Origin: Bacteroidota bacterium
Lineage (GTDB): Bacteria > Bacteroidota > Ignavibacteria > UBA10030 > UBA8401
Reading direction: 5' to 3'
DNA: 11,153 bases
Assembly (NCBI GenBank): GCA_030824295.1
Contig: JAVBYA010000299.1
Location: 1-11,153, forward strand
Shown here: one piece after another, positions 1 to 8,157 of the stretch
Numbering within the stretch: position 1 is the stretch's first letter
Layout: each line of letters opens with the position of its first letter
Translations under genes and position numbers: made by a program
The notes under the pieces: model-generated
Told to the model about the DNA's origin: nothing
The model's database searches: none
What the model saw: only the letters and a program-made list of their open reading frames with translations

Positions 1-2168
1 GTGTTCGTGTCCACGTTCATCCCCTGTGGGATGCCTGAGACGGAATAGCGGACGATATCCCCTTCGGGATCCATCGCGCCGATCGTATAGTTCAACGGCT
101 GGTCTTCCGCAATGGTCGTGTCGCTGAAGAAACGGGTGAAGACCGGCGGACCGTTCACATCGGTCACCGTGATCACGGCGCTGTCCTTCGTGACCCCGTC
201 CATATGATAATCCCCGACATCGTACACCACCCAGTGCGTACCTGCCTGCTGGAATGTAGGACGCCAGGTGAAAAGACCTTTTCCGGTGATGTTCATACCG
301 GATGAACCTTTGAAGAGACCGAACAGCATCGAGTCGCCGTTCGCATCCGTTGCTGCCAGCTGCACCTGCAGCAGCTGCTGTTCGGCGATGCTCGTATCGC
401 GGAGTTTAACCGTGAACTGCGGCGGATAGTTCGGCACGTTGGTCACGGCGAGCGAACCGGTCCGCTGCGATGCGTAGCGCGCCGTCGGTCCCGCTTCGTT
501 CAATTGTATCTGCGTGAAGAAGATCGGCTGGGAATGTCCGAGCGAGAGAAGCCCTTTGGACCGGAACCGCAGCACGAAGAATTGTCCGGAACCGCTCAGC
601 GGCGTCACGCCGGAGAGCGCCATGCGGAGCCCGACGGAATCCTTCAATTCCATCGTCATAGCATGTGTGACCGTGCCGGCGCGCAGGACGGAGACGAACT
701 TCAGTTTTGCCGTGTCATACGGCAGTGTGAGCTGGGCGGAGAGGATGTTCCGACCGGTCGTCGTACTGACCAGCACCGGAAAATCGATGGAGTCGGTATA
801 GATGAACGACGTATCGGGGAAGTGGAAACGGATATCCGTGACCATCACACTGTCGAACCGGTCGAATCCGTTCACATCGGCTGCAGAGAAGAGCGCCACA
901 CCGCGGGACTTCGCCTTCAATATTCCGGTGATGGAATCGATCGACGCAATGGATGTATCAGAATGGAACTTCCAACGGTACGGACCGGTACCGCCGCTCG
1001 CCGTGAGCTGCGCTGTCTCGCCGCTCAGCATATCGGATGGTCTGCCCATGATGGAAATGACCGGACCAGGAACCGGGGTGAACATGCCGTTCTGCACCGT
1101 GGCATTCAGATTCTCGTTGAACTGCACGTTCGACAGGTTCATCGCCGCCGGGAATGCAGCATTCCGTTTCACCGTGAATTTCAGGAAGACCATCGTGCCG
1201 CTGTCCGTGAGCGCCTGCGTACCCGCCAGCGCGACATCCAGATAGTTGCTTCCATAGAAGACCGACGGTTCGCTCCATGACTGCGTCATGGAACCTGCGG
1301 TGACGATCCCCAGCGGGGTGAGCAGCGATGTATTGTACGTGAACCGGAACTGAGCGGAAGTGATGCCGAGTCCCGTCACCGTGGAGACCTTCAACGGATA
1401 GAGGAAGGTCATATTCTGCATGACAGCGATCGAGGGTGCCGTGAGGGTCAGCGACCGGAGCGTGGGGGGATGGACCGGCAGCAGGTTGGACTGGCTCGTC
1501 AGTCCGATATTATCGGTGACGGTCACGGTGGTCTGTCCGACATTCTTGCCGACCGCGCGTCCCAGTGCATCGATCGAAACGATATGCGTATCGCCTACGC
1601 TCCAGGTGACCGGGAAGTTCACATCGCCGGTCACGCTGAACTGCACGGTGTCACCGACAATACGGTCCTGCGGCGGATTCTTGGGATTGATGGCGATATC
1701 CATCGGACGCATCGAACCGTTCACCACCAGGCCGAGCATGTTCCCTTCATTCAGCAGGATGTTCTGCAGCGATGTTGCGGTCGTCCCCGACGCGTCCGTG
1801 CGCAGCGTGACGAGGAACTCGATGAAGATCCCTTTGCCGGTGAGCGGAACAGGATTGGCGAACGAGAGTTTCCGTGTAACGGGATTGAACTGCACATCCG
1901 CTGCGGTTGCGAGGATAGTGCCGGTCTTCTGGATCCCGATGATATCGAAGATCCCTCCGGAATGCACCACGGTGAACTCGCCGGCCAAAAGGGAATCGGA
2001 TACTGTCAGCGAGTCGAGCACCGAGAGCGGATAGGCATAGGTCACCCCGCGTTTCCCTTTCCCTTCCGGGAAGGAGAATCGGAGAGTATCTGATTGTGCC
2101 GGCAGCAGTGCAGCAGCACTGAGCAGCAGCAGGAGCAATCGAATGATATGTTTCCGTTTCTCGGTCAT
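1..2168 (-). CDS. Secreted multidomain protein with three cohesin-like domains alternating with Ig-like domains (C-terminus outside window)
   Basis: An open frame runs from ATG at 2168 to the window edge without a stop, giving 722 residues of a longer protein. Residues 1-24 look like a Sec signal peptide: MTEKRKHIIR, then a leucine run, with likely cleavage after LLPA before Gln25. Three cohesin-like beta-sandwich domains follow at about 26-155, 240-368 and 446-578. They alternate with Ig-like (Big_2-type) domains at about 158-237 and 370-444. From about 580 come cadherin/putative-Ig-like repeats (YPPQF..., then PPVF...SIPQGMNVD-type text). Each cohesin-like domain carries a related segment (PVPLTGKGIFIEF, ALAGTQALTDSGTMVFLKF, ALSGVTPLSGSGQFFVLRF) starting near residues 102, 313 and 517. 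The start lies 19 nt after the stop of the upstream beta-helix gene, so the two are probably co-transcribed. The ribosome binding site is weak (GGG about 12 nt upstream), consistent with coupling. A T9SS or anchor domain would lie outside the window. The role is inferred as surface scaffold or adhesion; no catalytic motif is visible. Confidence 0.85.
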   Translation of the reverse strand, partial: MTEKRKHIIRLLLLLLSAAALLPAQSDTLRFSFPEGKGKRGVTYAYPLSVLDSLTVSDSLLAGEFTVVHSGGIFDIIGIQKTGTILATAADVQFNPVTRKLSFANPVPLTGKGIFIEFLVTLRTDASGTTATSLQNILLNEGNMLGLVVNGSMRPMDIAINPKNPPQDRIVGDTVQFSVTGDVNFPVTWSVGDTHIVSIDALGRAVGKNVGQTTVTVTDNIGLTSQSNLLPVHPPTLRSLTLTAPSIAVMQNMTFLYPLKVSTVTGLGITSAQFRFTYNTSLLTPLGIVTAGSMTQSWSEPSVFYGSNYLDVALAGTQALTDSGTMVFLKFTVKRNAAFPAAMNLSNVQFNENLNATVQNGMFTPVPGPVISIMGRPSDMLSGETAQLTASGGTGPYRWKFHSDTSIASIDSITGILKAKSRGVALFSAADVNGFDRFDSVMVTDIRFHFPDTSFIYTDSIDFPVLVSTTTGRNILSAQLTLPYDTAKLKFVSVLRAGTVTHAMTMELKDSVGLRMALSGVTPLSGSGQFFVLRFRSKGLLSLGHSQPIFFTQIQLNEAGPTARYASQRTGSLAVTNVPNYPPQFTVKLRDTSIAEQQLLQVQLAATDANGDSMLFGLFKGSSGMNITGKGLFTWRPTFQQAGTHWVVYDVGDYHMDGVTKDSAVITVTDVNGPPVFTRFFSDTTIAEDQPLNYTIGAMDPEGDIVRYSVSGIPQGMNVDTN

Positions 2169-2187
2169 TGTGTTTGTGTTCCCGTTC

Positions 2188-5100
2188 TTACTTCACCAGA
2201 AGCATCTTCCTCGTCTCCATGAAGAGCCGCTCACCGTTCGCCGAGGCTTCGAGCCGATAGATGTACATACCGCTGGCCAACGGTGCACCCTGATCATCCG
2301 CACCGTTCCACTGCAGGGAATAGTATCCCGGCGATTGCGCCTCACGCACCAGCGTCCGCACCTGCTGACCGAGCATGGAATAAACGGTCAGCCGGACCTG
2401 CGCATCGCGCGGCAGCTGATATGCGATCGTTGTAGCAGGATTGAACGGGTTCGGGAAATTCTGGGAGAGGGCGAACTCCGCCGGCACCGGCGTCAGATCG
2501 CCGACATTCAGCACGATGGTACCGGCATCGGCCGATACGTCCTGATCATTCAGGAAGAATTTCCGCACAGAGAAGAGGACCGTTCCGCTGTTTCGTCCCG
2601 CCTCGCGGAGCGTGAAGCGGAACCGGACGATCTCACCCGGCGTGGAAAGTGGCTGCACGCCGGCCAGCGCCACATTGGCACGGCCGAAAAGGAAGTGATG
2701 CACCAGCGACATACTGTCCGACGCTGCGCCGCGCGCCATGGAAAGCGGTGCCACGAGCGATGTGTCGAACTGGAGTCCGATGGAGGCACTGAAGATATTC
2801 ACCGGACGGTTCAACGCAATGACCAGATCGAACTGACCCGGCAGATCCGTGTCCGCGATCGAGAACGTGAATGCAGACATCGCATCCTCCGGGGCAGTGC
2901 TCTTTCCCAATCCCGGGAAACCGGAGATGAGACCGACCACATACCGCAGGATGTACGATGCGTCGAATGCATTCACGAGCGTATCGCCGTTCACGTTCGC
3001 CGTTAACCGCTGCACCGGGTTCAGCGTGATCATCTCCACATCGTGCTGCAGAATGAGCGATGCATCGAACGCGGAGATCTGTCCGTTGCCGCTCACGTCG
3101 CCGTACAACAATCCCTGCCTCGCCGTGAGGAACGGACGGAAATCGACCTCCCCGCCGCCCGTGACGGTGATCTGATTCCCCTGTCCGGTCGGATTCTGGT
3201 CCGCACCGGTGGTCTTTTTCGGACCGGTCGATGCACCCCAGTAATTATTCTCTGCGTTCACGGTCATTCCGGTATAGTACTGTTCCAATCCGATGGTGTT
3301 CAGATAGATATTATTGTAATTGATCGTCGGAACAATGGAGCCGTTGACATAGATACCGTAGGTATTGTGGTGGACCTCATTGCCGATCACCGCCGATGAT
3401 GCATTGGAGAACTGCACACCGATATATTGAGCCAGCGACACAGCGCACGATTCAACAAGCGCATTGGTATTGTTCACTTCCAGCATCGAGTAATTGCTCA
3501 TCCCCCCGTACCGGAAGACGGTGTTCCGCAGAACACTTCCGGTGGAACCGGTGCCGGTCAGCAGCACTCTCCACCAATCTCCCGGCTGCGGCATGGTCGC
3601 CGTTGTATCCCTATTCGAATCCCCTCCGAATGTATCATCCCTCCATGATGTGAAGATGACCTTCTTGTTCTGCTGTCCGGACGAGAAGATCCTGCCGTAC
3701 ACATACAACCGGCCGCTCGCTGTCTCGTTCGTGAATTTGATGACCGTGCCGGGTGCGATATGCAGTGTGTCCGATGGATTGACCTCCAGATCCCCGCGCA
3801 CGGCGAACACAGCGGCGAACGGTCCCGGCAGGAATGCCGTCCCGAGCCGCCCTTCCAGCTGACCTTCCAGCGCGGTGACGCCGTCGAACTGATTCCCATG
3901 CACATAGGTATCAGCATACACATTTCCCAGTGCGTTCCCGGTCCCTTCCAAGCTCAGTTCACCCCGGAGTCCGACGGCATATCTGTTGCCGTAGATCGAA
4001 TCCGCAATGAAATATGCGCGGGAGGACATCACGCCGGCCACCGCATTATTGCTGATGATGTTGTTCACCAGCAGGATGAGCGTATCCACCGCATCGTTTC
4101 GTGCTTCCACAGAAACGCCATGGATCCCGTTGAATCGAATCAGAGAGTTGGAGATGATGAGCGGAACGGTATTATTGTATGCGTCGATACCGCTCCCCGC
4201 GTTATTGGAGATGTCGCACCCTTCCACGAGTCCGAGCTTTCCGTTGGCATCCTTCAGGACCCCCGCTCCGCCGTTAGAATGGACCATGGAGTTCTTCAGA
4301 TTGAGAAGCGAACCGGCGTGATTCTGTACCCAGATGCCGGCGTTGTCATTGTTCCCGACAATGAGAGAGTCGAGGACAAGTGACGTATTATAGAGCGAGA
4401 TACCGCTGCCGTCGGAGTATTCCACCCGGTTGCGCACGAACTGGATCCCGGGTCCGGTCTGTTCGAAATAGACCGTATAATACGTCCCATCCCCGCCGTA
4501 CCGGAAATCGCAGTACCGGATGCGGGAAGCACCGGAGGTGCTCCGGAAGGCGATATAGTTCCAATCCCCCCGCTTCGGTCCGAGTGTATCGGCTGCCGGC
4601 GTGGTCTTCCCTCCCGCCGATGCATCGCGCCAGGAGGTGAAGGTGATGGGATCGGTCGACGTTCCTTCGGCGATCAATGTACCGTACACATCGAACTCGA
4701 TAGCGACCGTGCCGCTGGTCTGATAGAAGAACTTCAGATTGACGCCGGGCTCGATCACCAATGTGGTGCCGGCGCTGACGTTGATATTGTCCAGCACATG
4801 GTAGGTGCGGGACGTGATCGCCGCCGGGAAAACGGTCCGGATGGTATCCCAGAGGGACGAACCGACAACGGCGATAGCGTTGTTGTGAATGTTCTGCGAG
4901 ACGCTGTTCCCGTCCACATTATTATTGTCCGTATAGATGTTCCCTTGTTTTCCCCAGACGCCGAGCGGATAATTGTTCCGCTCGAATGTATTGTCCACAA
5001 ATCGGGAAGCGGTCGTCAGTGCACCGATTCCGCCGTTGTCCGAGAAGGTATTCCCGATCACTTGCACATCCGTCACCGGAAGGAGGGGATTGAACAACTG

Positions 5101-7878
5101 GATGCCGTGACCGTTGTTGAAGCGGATGATATTCCCAACATAACTTTGCGGGATCTGTCCCCCTTCCACCTGGATACCGACGGAGCTGTTGGAACGGATG
5201 GAACAGTTGGAGACCTCGCGGAATGCGGAAGTGCCGTCGGCATACAACCCTGCGCCGCCGTTGGCATGGATCTGACTGTTCCGGAGGGTGATATCCGCAC
5301 CGGGCGTGGAGCCGGTCGCATACATGCCGCTGTATGTGTTGCTGTCGATGCGGATCGTATTGAGCGTGACGATGGATCGATAGAACCGGAGTCCGTACGA
5401 GCCGGAGCGGACGAACGTGAGATTGGTCAGCTGGGAAGTGTAATTCACGGAATTGGAATAGAGCATACCATAATTGTCCTGCCCGCCGAACCGAAACTCA
5501 CAATGATCAAAACGGGAATTCGCAGCGTTGGCGAACATCTGGATGTACTTCCAATCGCCCGGAGCCGCTTTCACCATATCCGCCGCTGCATTCGTCCTTC
5601 CGCCGGCGGTGGAATCACGGTGCGACGTGAAGATGATCCGTTCCGAGGCCGTCCCGAGAGCGATGAGAGTCCCGTCGATGTTCATGTACGCATTGCTCGC
5701 GAACTTGAAGATGATACCGGGCTGGATGACCAGCGTCTTCCCGGAGGCGATACCGCCGCCGCTTGTATTGTCGATGAGCACGTACGTTTTAGAAGTGATG
5801 CCGGAAGGGAATTCCGCGCGGAGCGTATCATAGAATTCGGCATTCGTCAGCCGCAATCCGATGGCATTGTTGATGGTGTTGCCGAAGATCGAATTACCGG
5901 AGTACCGGGTGTTGACATTCCCGATGAGCACGATGGGATACCGGTTCCCGCTCAGTACGTTCCCCAATAACTTTGCTTTGGTGGTAACGATCCCGTCCCC
6001 CGCATTATTGATGACGGTATCGGCAAGGAACAGAACCGAATCGACGGTGTTATTGATCCAATATCCGTTGTTGAGATTCCCTTCCACCCGATTGTAGGAG
6101 AACCGCTGCGGCAGATTCCCATTGTATTGGTATACACCGGTCAGGGCATTCCCTTTGATCAGACTGGAATCGAGGGATGAAAGGACGGCGGTCGTGCCAT
6201 TCACTTCGATGCCGTACGAACCGTTGCCGGAGATCGTTGACCGTTGGATGGAGATGAACGCGGAACCGTCCCCGTACACACCGCGTCCGGCATTGCCGGA
6301 GATGGTCGACGCTTTTAGATTCAGCGATCCGTTGTTCATGTCGATGCCGTTCCCTGCGTTCCCGGACGCGGTCACATTCTCCAGCACTACCGTAGATGCA
6401 TTGGCATAGATCCCGTGGGTGAAACTATTGGTCGTGACGATGTCGGATACGGTCGGCATGGTGCTTTCCAGCCGGAGATTCCCGGATCCGGAGCCGCCGT
6501 ATTTGAGCAGGACATACCGCATCATTGCTGCATTCGCACCGGCACCGTTGATCTCCAGCCGACTCCAATTCCCGGCAGCCGGCTGCGTTGCATTCCCGTC
6601 CCCGTTGGAATCACCGCCGTACGAATCATCCTTATCCGACGTCACCACGATCATCGAATCCGGTGTCCCGACCGCCGTGAATGCACCGGTGAATTGGATG
6701 TAGATACCGGCATTCACTTTCAGGATCGTTCCGGGAAGGATGGTCGCCGCTCCGGGGATGGTCGTATTCGCCGAGAATCGGTAGACCGTATCGGGCCAGA
6801 ATGTATTCAGATAGAGTTTCGGTAAGGATGCGGCGCCGGAGATCGTGACCACCGGCAGCGCCTCCTGTTGGGTATCCCACGGAGTGAAATCGACCCGGTC
6901 GCTGACGGCATTGCCGAGCCCGGTGGGATTGGTGAACACATTGTGCGGACCCGATGCATGTCCCCAAAAATTATTCTCTGCATTCACTGACGAGGTCGCA
7001 TGCGTGTTCAGCAATCCCCAAACGGAATTGTACATGATCTCGTTGTTGCTGATCACCGGCTGACTCGCACCGACGCGGGTGAACTGGATGCCGATCCCAT
7101 TGTATTGGATGATGTTCCATTGAATGTTCGGTACCGCACCGTCATCCACAAAGATACCGATACCGTTGTTAAAGATATCGGTGACTGCGATAACGGGTGA
7201 TGCGTTGGTGGGAATACGGATCCCACCGGCGGTATTATAGGAGACACTGCTGGAGTCGATGATGAAATTGGAGAGCAGATCACTGTAGATCCCGAATCCG
7301 CCGTTCACGGAGATGCTGCTGCCCCGAATGATCGGGGATGATGCCCGCGTATTGATGCCGTGACCAAGTCCGTATCCGATGAAACAGTCCCGGATCTCGA
7401 TGTTCGGTGCGCCGGTGCGGTAGAAGATGTTCGCATTGTTCGGTCCGCCCCCCGCGAATTTCACCTGATTGCTGCGGAATACCGACAGCACACTCGCCGT
7501 GTTCTGGAACTCGATGCCATACCAATCTCCGGGAGCGGCAAACCCCGGCGAGGCACCGGCAGCAGTACGCTGCGTGCGCACCGTACCTTCCACCTCAGCG
7601 AATTCCTGTTTTGTGGAGGTGAAGGAGACCCCATCTGCAATGATCGTCCCGCCGACCACCAGCGCCGTGTTGGTGTCGAACTTGACGGTCACACCGGATT
7701 GGATCGTGAGAGTGATCCCCGAAGGGATGGTGACCGTTGCAGTGACCGTCACAGGACTGTTCCCGAAGGTCCATACCGTATCCGATGTGATGGTACCGGA
7801 AACGATGGACGGTTGGGCCAGCATGGACCCTGTAGCGGCAGCAGTCAGAAGTGAAAGAATCAGTATCAAACGCATCAT
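2188..7878 (-). CDS. Giant secreted right-handed beta-helix protein with dockerin, cohesin-like domain and T9SS type A sorting domain
   Basis: This is a complete 1896-residue frame. The start ATG at 7878 has AAAGGA at 7887-7892, 8 nt upstream; a second ATG follows directly. Residues 1-21 form a Sec signal peptide (MMRLILILSLL...SMLA, then Gln22). Residues of about 25-1580 are parallel beta-helix (PbH1/NosD-like) text rich in GI.V..NxxxxxxN and SxxSxNxGxGI patterns. They are organised as five modules marked by (P)GDW or GNW at Trp119, 438, 776, 1106 and 1435. Each module opens with an LxIxPGxxxKF strand and a G.L.A.GT...I.FTSxRD segment. N-x-WG...GP caps occur at Trp305 and Trp1547. A dockerin pair (1593-1653), a cohesin-like domain (about 1667-1790) and a C-terminal sorting domain (about 1799-1896) follow. 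The protein should be exported by Sec and then T9SS and be attached at or released from the surface. Beta-helix domains of this type occur in polysaccharide-active enzymes and adhesins. I see no certain catalytic residues, so adhesin/structural and carbohydrate-binding or -cleaving roles are both possible. Confidence 0.93.
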   Translation of the reverse strand: MMRLILILSLLTAAATGSMLAQPSIVSGTITSDTVWTFGNSPVTVTATVTIPSGITLTIQSGVTVKFDTNTALVVGGTIIADGVSFTSTKQEFAEVEGTVRTQRTAAGASPGFAAPGDWYGIEFQNTASVLSVFRSNQVKFAGGGPNNANIFYRTGAPNIEIRDCFIGYGLGHGINTRASSPIIRGSSISVNGGFGIYSDLLSNFIIDSSSVSYNTAGGIRIPTNASPVIAVTDIFNNGIGIFVDDGAVPNIQWNIIQYNGIGIQFTRVGASQPVISNNEIMYNSVWGLLNTHATSSVNAENNFWGHASGPHNVFTNPTGLGNAVSDRVDFTPWDTQQEALPVVTISGAASLPKLYLNTFWPDTVYRFSANTTIPGAATILPGTILKVNAGIYIQFTGAFTAVGTPDSMIVVTSDKDDSYGGDSNGDGNATQPAAGNWSRLEINGAGANAAMMRYVLLKYGGSGSGNLRLESTMPTVSDIVTTNSFTHGIYANASTVVLENVTASGNAGNGIDMNNGSLNLKASTISGNAGRGVYGDGSAFISIQRSTISGNGSYGIEVNGTTAVLSSLDSSLIKGNALTGVYQYNGNLPQRFSYNRVEGNLNNGYWINNTVDSVLFLADTVINNAGDGIVTTKAKLLGNVLSGNRYPIVLIGNVNTRYSGNSIFGNTINNAIGLRLTNAEFYDTLRAEFPSGITSKTYVLIDNTSGGGIASGKTLVIQPGIIFKFASNAYMNIDGTLIALGTASERIIFTSHRDSTAGGRTNAAADMVKAAPGDWKYIQMFANAANSRFDHCEFRFGGQDNYGMLYSNSVNYTSQLTNLTFVRSGSYGLRFYRSIVTLNTIRIDSNTYSGMYATGSTPGADITLRNSQIHANGGAGLYADGTSAFREVSNCSIRSNSSVGIQVEGGQIPQSYVGNIIRFNNGHGIQLFNPLLPVTDVQVIGNTFSDNGGIGALTTASRFVDNTFERNNYPLGVWGKQGNIYTDNNNVDGNSVSQNIHNNAIAVVGSSLWDTIRTVFPAAITSRTYHVLDNINVSAGTTLVIEPGVNLKFFYQTSGTVAIEFDVYGTLIAEGTSTDPITFTSWRDASAGGKTTPAADTLGPKRGDWNYIAFRSTSGASRIRYCDFRYGGDGTYYTVYFEQTGPGIQFVRNRVEYSDGSGISLYNTSLVLDSLIVGNNDNAGIWVQNHAGSLLNLKNSMVHSNGGAGVLKDANGKLGLVEGCDISNNAGSGIDAYNNTVPLIISNSLIRFNGIHGVSVEARNDAVDTLILLVNNIISNNAVAGVMSSRAYFIADSIYGNRYAVGLRGELSLEGTGNALGNVYADTYVHGNQFDGVTALEGQLEGRLGTAFLPGPFAAVFAVRGDLEVNPSDTLHIAPGTVIKFTNETASGRLYVYGRIFSSGQQNKKVIFTSWRDDTFGGDSNRDTTATMPQPGDWWRVLLTGTGSTGSVLRNTVFRYGGMSNYSMLEVNNTNALVESCAVSLAQYIGVQFSNASSAVIGNEVHHNTYGIYVNGSIVPTINYNNIYLNTIGLEQYYTGMTVNAENNYWGASTGPKKTTGADQNPTGQGNQITVTGGGEVDFRPFLTARQGLLYGDVSGNGQISAFDASLILQHDVEMITLNPVQRLTANVNGDTLVNAFDASYILRYVVGLISGFPGLGKSTAPEDAMSAFTFSIADTDLPGQFDLVIALNRPVNIFSASIGLQFDTSLVAPLSMARGAASDSMSLVHHFLFGRANVALAGVQPLSTPGEIVRFRFTLREAGRNSGTVLFSVRKFFLNDQDVSADAGTIVLNVGDLTPVPAEFALSQNFPNPFNPATTIAYQLPRDAQVRLTVYSMLGQQVRTLVREAQSPGYYSLQWNGADDQGAPLASGMYIYRLEASANGERLFMETRKMLLVK
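2191..2484 (-). other. T9SS type A C-terminal sorting domain (residues about 1799-1896 of the beta-helix protein)
   Basis: The last 98 residues contain FALSQNFPNPFNPATTI, then VRLTVYSMLGQQVRTL, then SGMYIYRLEA, and end in the basic KMLLVK. This order is typical of the type A sorting domain (FlgD-Ig-like fold) that directs Sec-exported proteins through the type IX system of Bacteroidota and related phyla. In studied members the domain is cleaved and the cargo is often attached to a surface lipid/polysaccharide. It is the strongest taxonomic clue in the window. Surface attachment rather than release is an inference. Confidence 0.9.
2920..3102 (-). other. Dockerin-type calcium-binding pair (residues 1593-1653 of the beta-helix protein)
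   Basis: Two 12-residue EF-hand-like loops are visible. The first, DVSGNGQISAFD, has ligands Asp1594, Ser1596, Asn1598 and Asp1605. The second, NVNGDTLVNAFD, has Asn1628, Asn1630, Asp1632 and Asp1639. Each is followed by a helix, ASLILQH and ASYILRYVVGLI. The 34-residue offset between the loops matches type I dockerins, which bind calcium and dock into cohesin domains. Loop 1 has Asn instead of Asp at position 5, and loop 2 has Thr in place of the usual Gly at position 6, so calcium affinity may be modest. In FCB bacteria such pairs often sit just before the T9SS domain, separated by a cohesin-like domain, as here. Confidence 0.8.
3200..7821 (-). repeat. Five tandem beta-helix modules of about 330 residues inside the giant protein
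   Basis: The coding sequence holds five diverged copies of one unit. The diagnostic tryptophan codons lie at 7522-7524, 6565-6567, 5551-5553, 4561-4563 and 3574-3576, so spacing is 319, 338, 330 and 329 residues. In each copy a beta-strand of the form LxIxPGxxxKF is followed by G(T/R)(L/I)xAxG, then IxFTSxRD, a glycine/aspartate-rich loop, the PGDW mark, and a C.FR(Y/F)GG segment. A run of beta-helix coils comes next. Copies 3 and 4 resemble each other most (SxRDxxAGGxTxxAADxxxxxxGDW). Copies 2 and 5 share a GGDSN loop. Copy 1 is the most diverged. This is protein-level repetition; the DNA copies have drifted far apart. Confidence 0.8.
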
Positions 7879-7886
7879 TGCGCTCG

Positions 7887-7892
7887 TCCTTT
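7887..7892 (-). promoter_or_regulatory. Ribosome binding site of the beta-helix gene
   Basis: AAAGGA ends 8 nt before ATG at 7878 and 11 nt before the adjacent in-frame ATG at 7875. The spacing favours the first ATG. Confidence 0.6.
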
Positions 7893-7972
7893 CGTAGCGT
7901 TCAGCATCGTATGAGCAGATGGTATTTCAATCAGGAAAGTACGGTAATCGGCATAAAGTCCATGTTACTGAT

Positions 7973-7987
7973 GTCACATGATGTGAC
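7973..7987. promoter_or_regulatory. Perfect 15-bp palindrome, candidate operator upstream of the surface-protein operon
   Basis: GTCACAT, a single central G, then ATGTGAC form a perfect inverted repeat with 7-bp arms. It lies about 95 nt upstream of the beta-helix start codon, a usual place for a transcription factor site. The arms resemble neither the CRP (TGTGA...TCACA) nor the FNR (TTGAT...ATCAA) order. The regulator is unknown. Chance occurrence cannot be excluded. Confidence 0.4.
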
Positions 7988-8157
7988 CGACGGTACGCCC
8001 GGGACGGGAAGCACAGGATCGCGGTTTACGGCGGGAATTACGCTGTTCGAAGGATGCGGGGGGAATGGTACTTCGCTGGTCCATTCGACAGCGGCGGTCC
8101 CGATGGTACCGCACTGTTCCCCCGTTGTAAACTGTGAATTTTATCGCTTGAAAGCAA

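Larger units (their letters stand above)
7879..8157. other. Intergenic region between rmlC and the surface-protein operon
   Basis: These 279 nt hold no convincing gene. They must carry the end of the rml transcript and the start region of the beta-helix operon. Visible elements are a perfect 15-bp inverted repeat at 7973-7987, the ribosome binding site AAAGGA at 7887-7892, and two copies of ATGGTAC (8065-8071 and 8103-8109). A short GC-rich stem (GCGGT/ACCGC, 8094-8098 with 8108-8112) is also present. There is no clear intrinsic terminator with a T-run after rmlC. A promoter for the beta-helix gene is expected between 7893 and 7975. I see only weak hexamers there, such as TTACCG and TACCAT 17 nt apart, and no clear Bacteroidota TAnnTTTG box. 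Confidence 0.6.

Noticed and set aside
4798..5970. Long plus-strand open frame (390 codons) antisense to the beta-helix gene; similar ones at 2143-3006, 3760-4383 and 8721-9653
   Set aside because: Their translations are rich in Arg, His, Asp and Ile with no domain pattern. The minus-strand frames show clear families, signal peptides and ribosome binding sites. The antisense frames follow from codon bias in GC-rich DNA.
8065..8109. Two ATGGTAC copies 38 nt apart in the intergenic region
   Set aside because: A 7-base direct repeat in 279 nt is not enough to claim an operator or riboswitch; no other conserved structure was seen.
8089..8116. GC-rich stem-loop after rmlC considered as intrinsic terminator
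   Set aside because: The stem has only five solid pairs with a 9-nt loop and no T-run follows in the transcribed direction.
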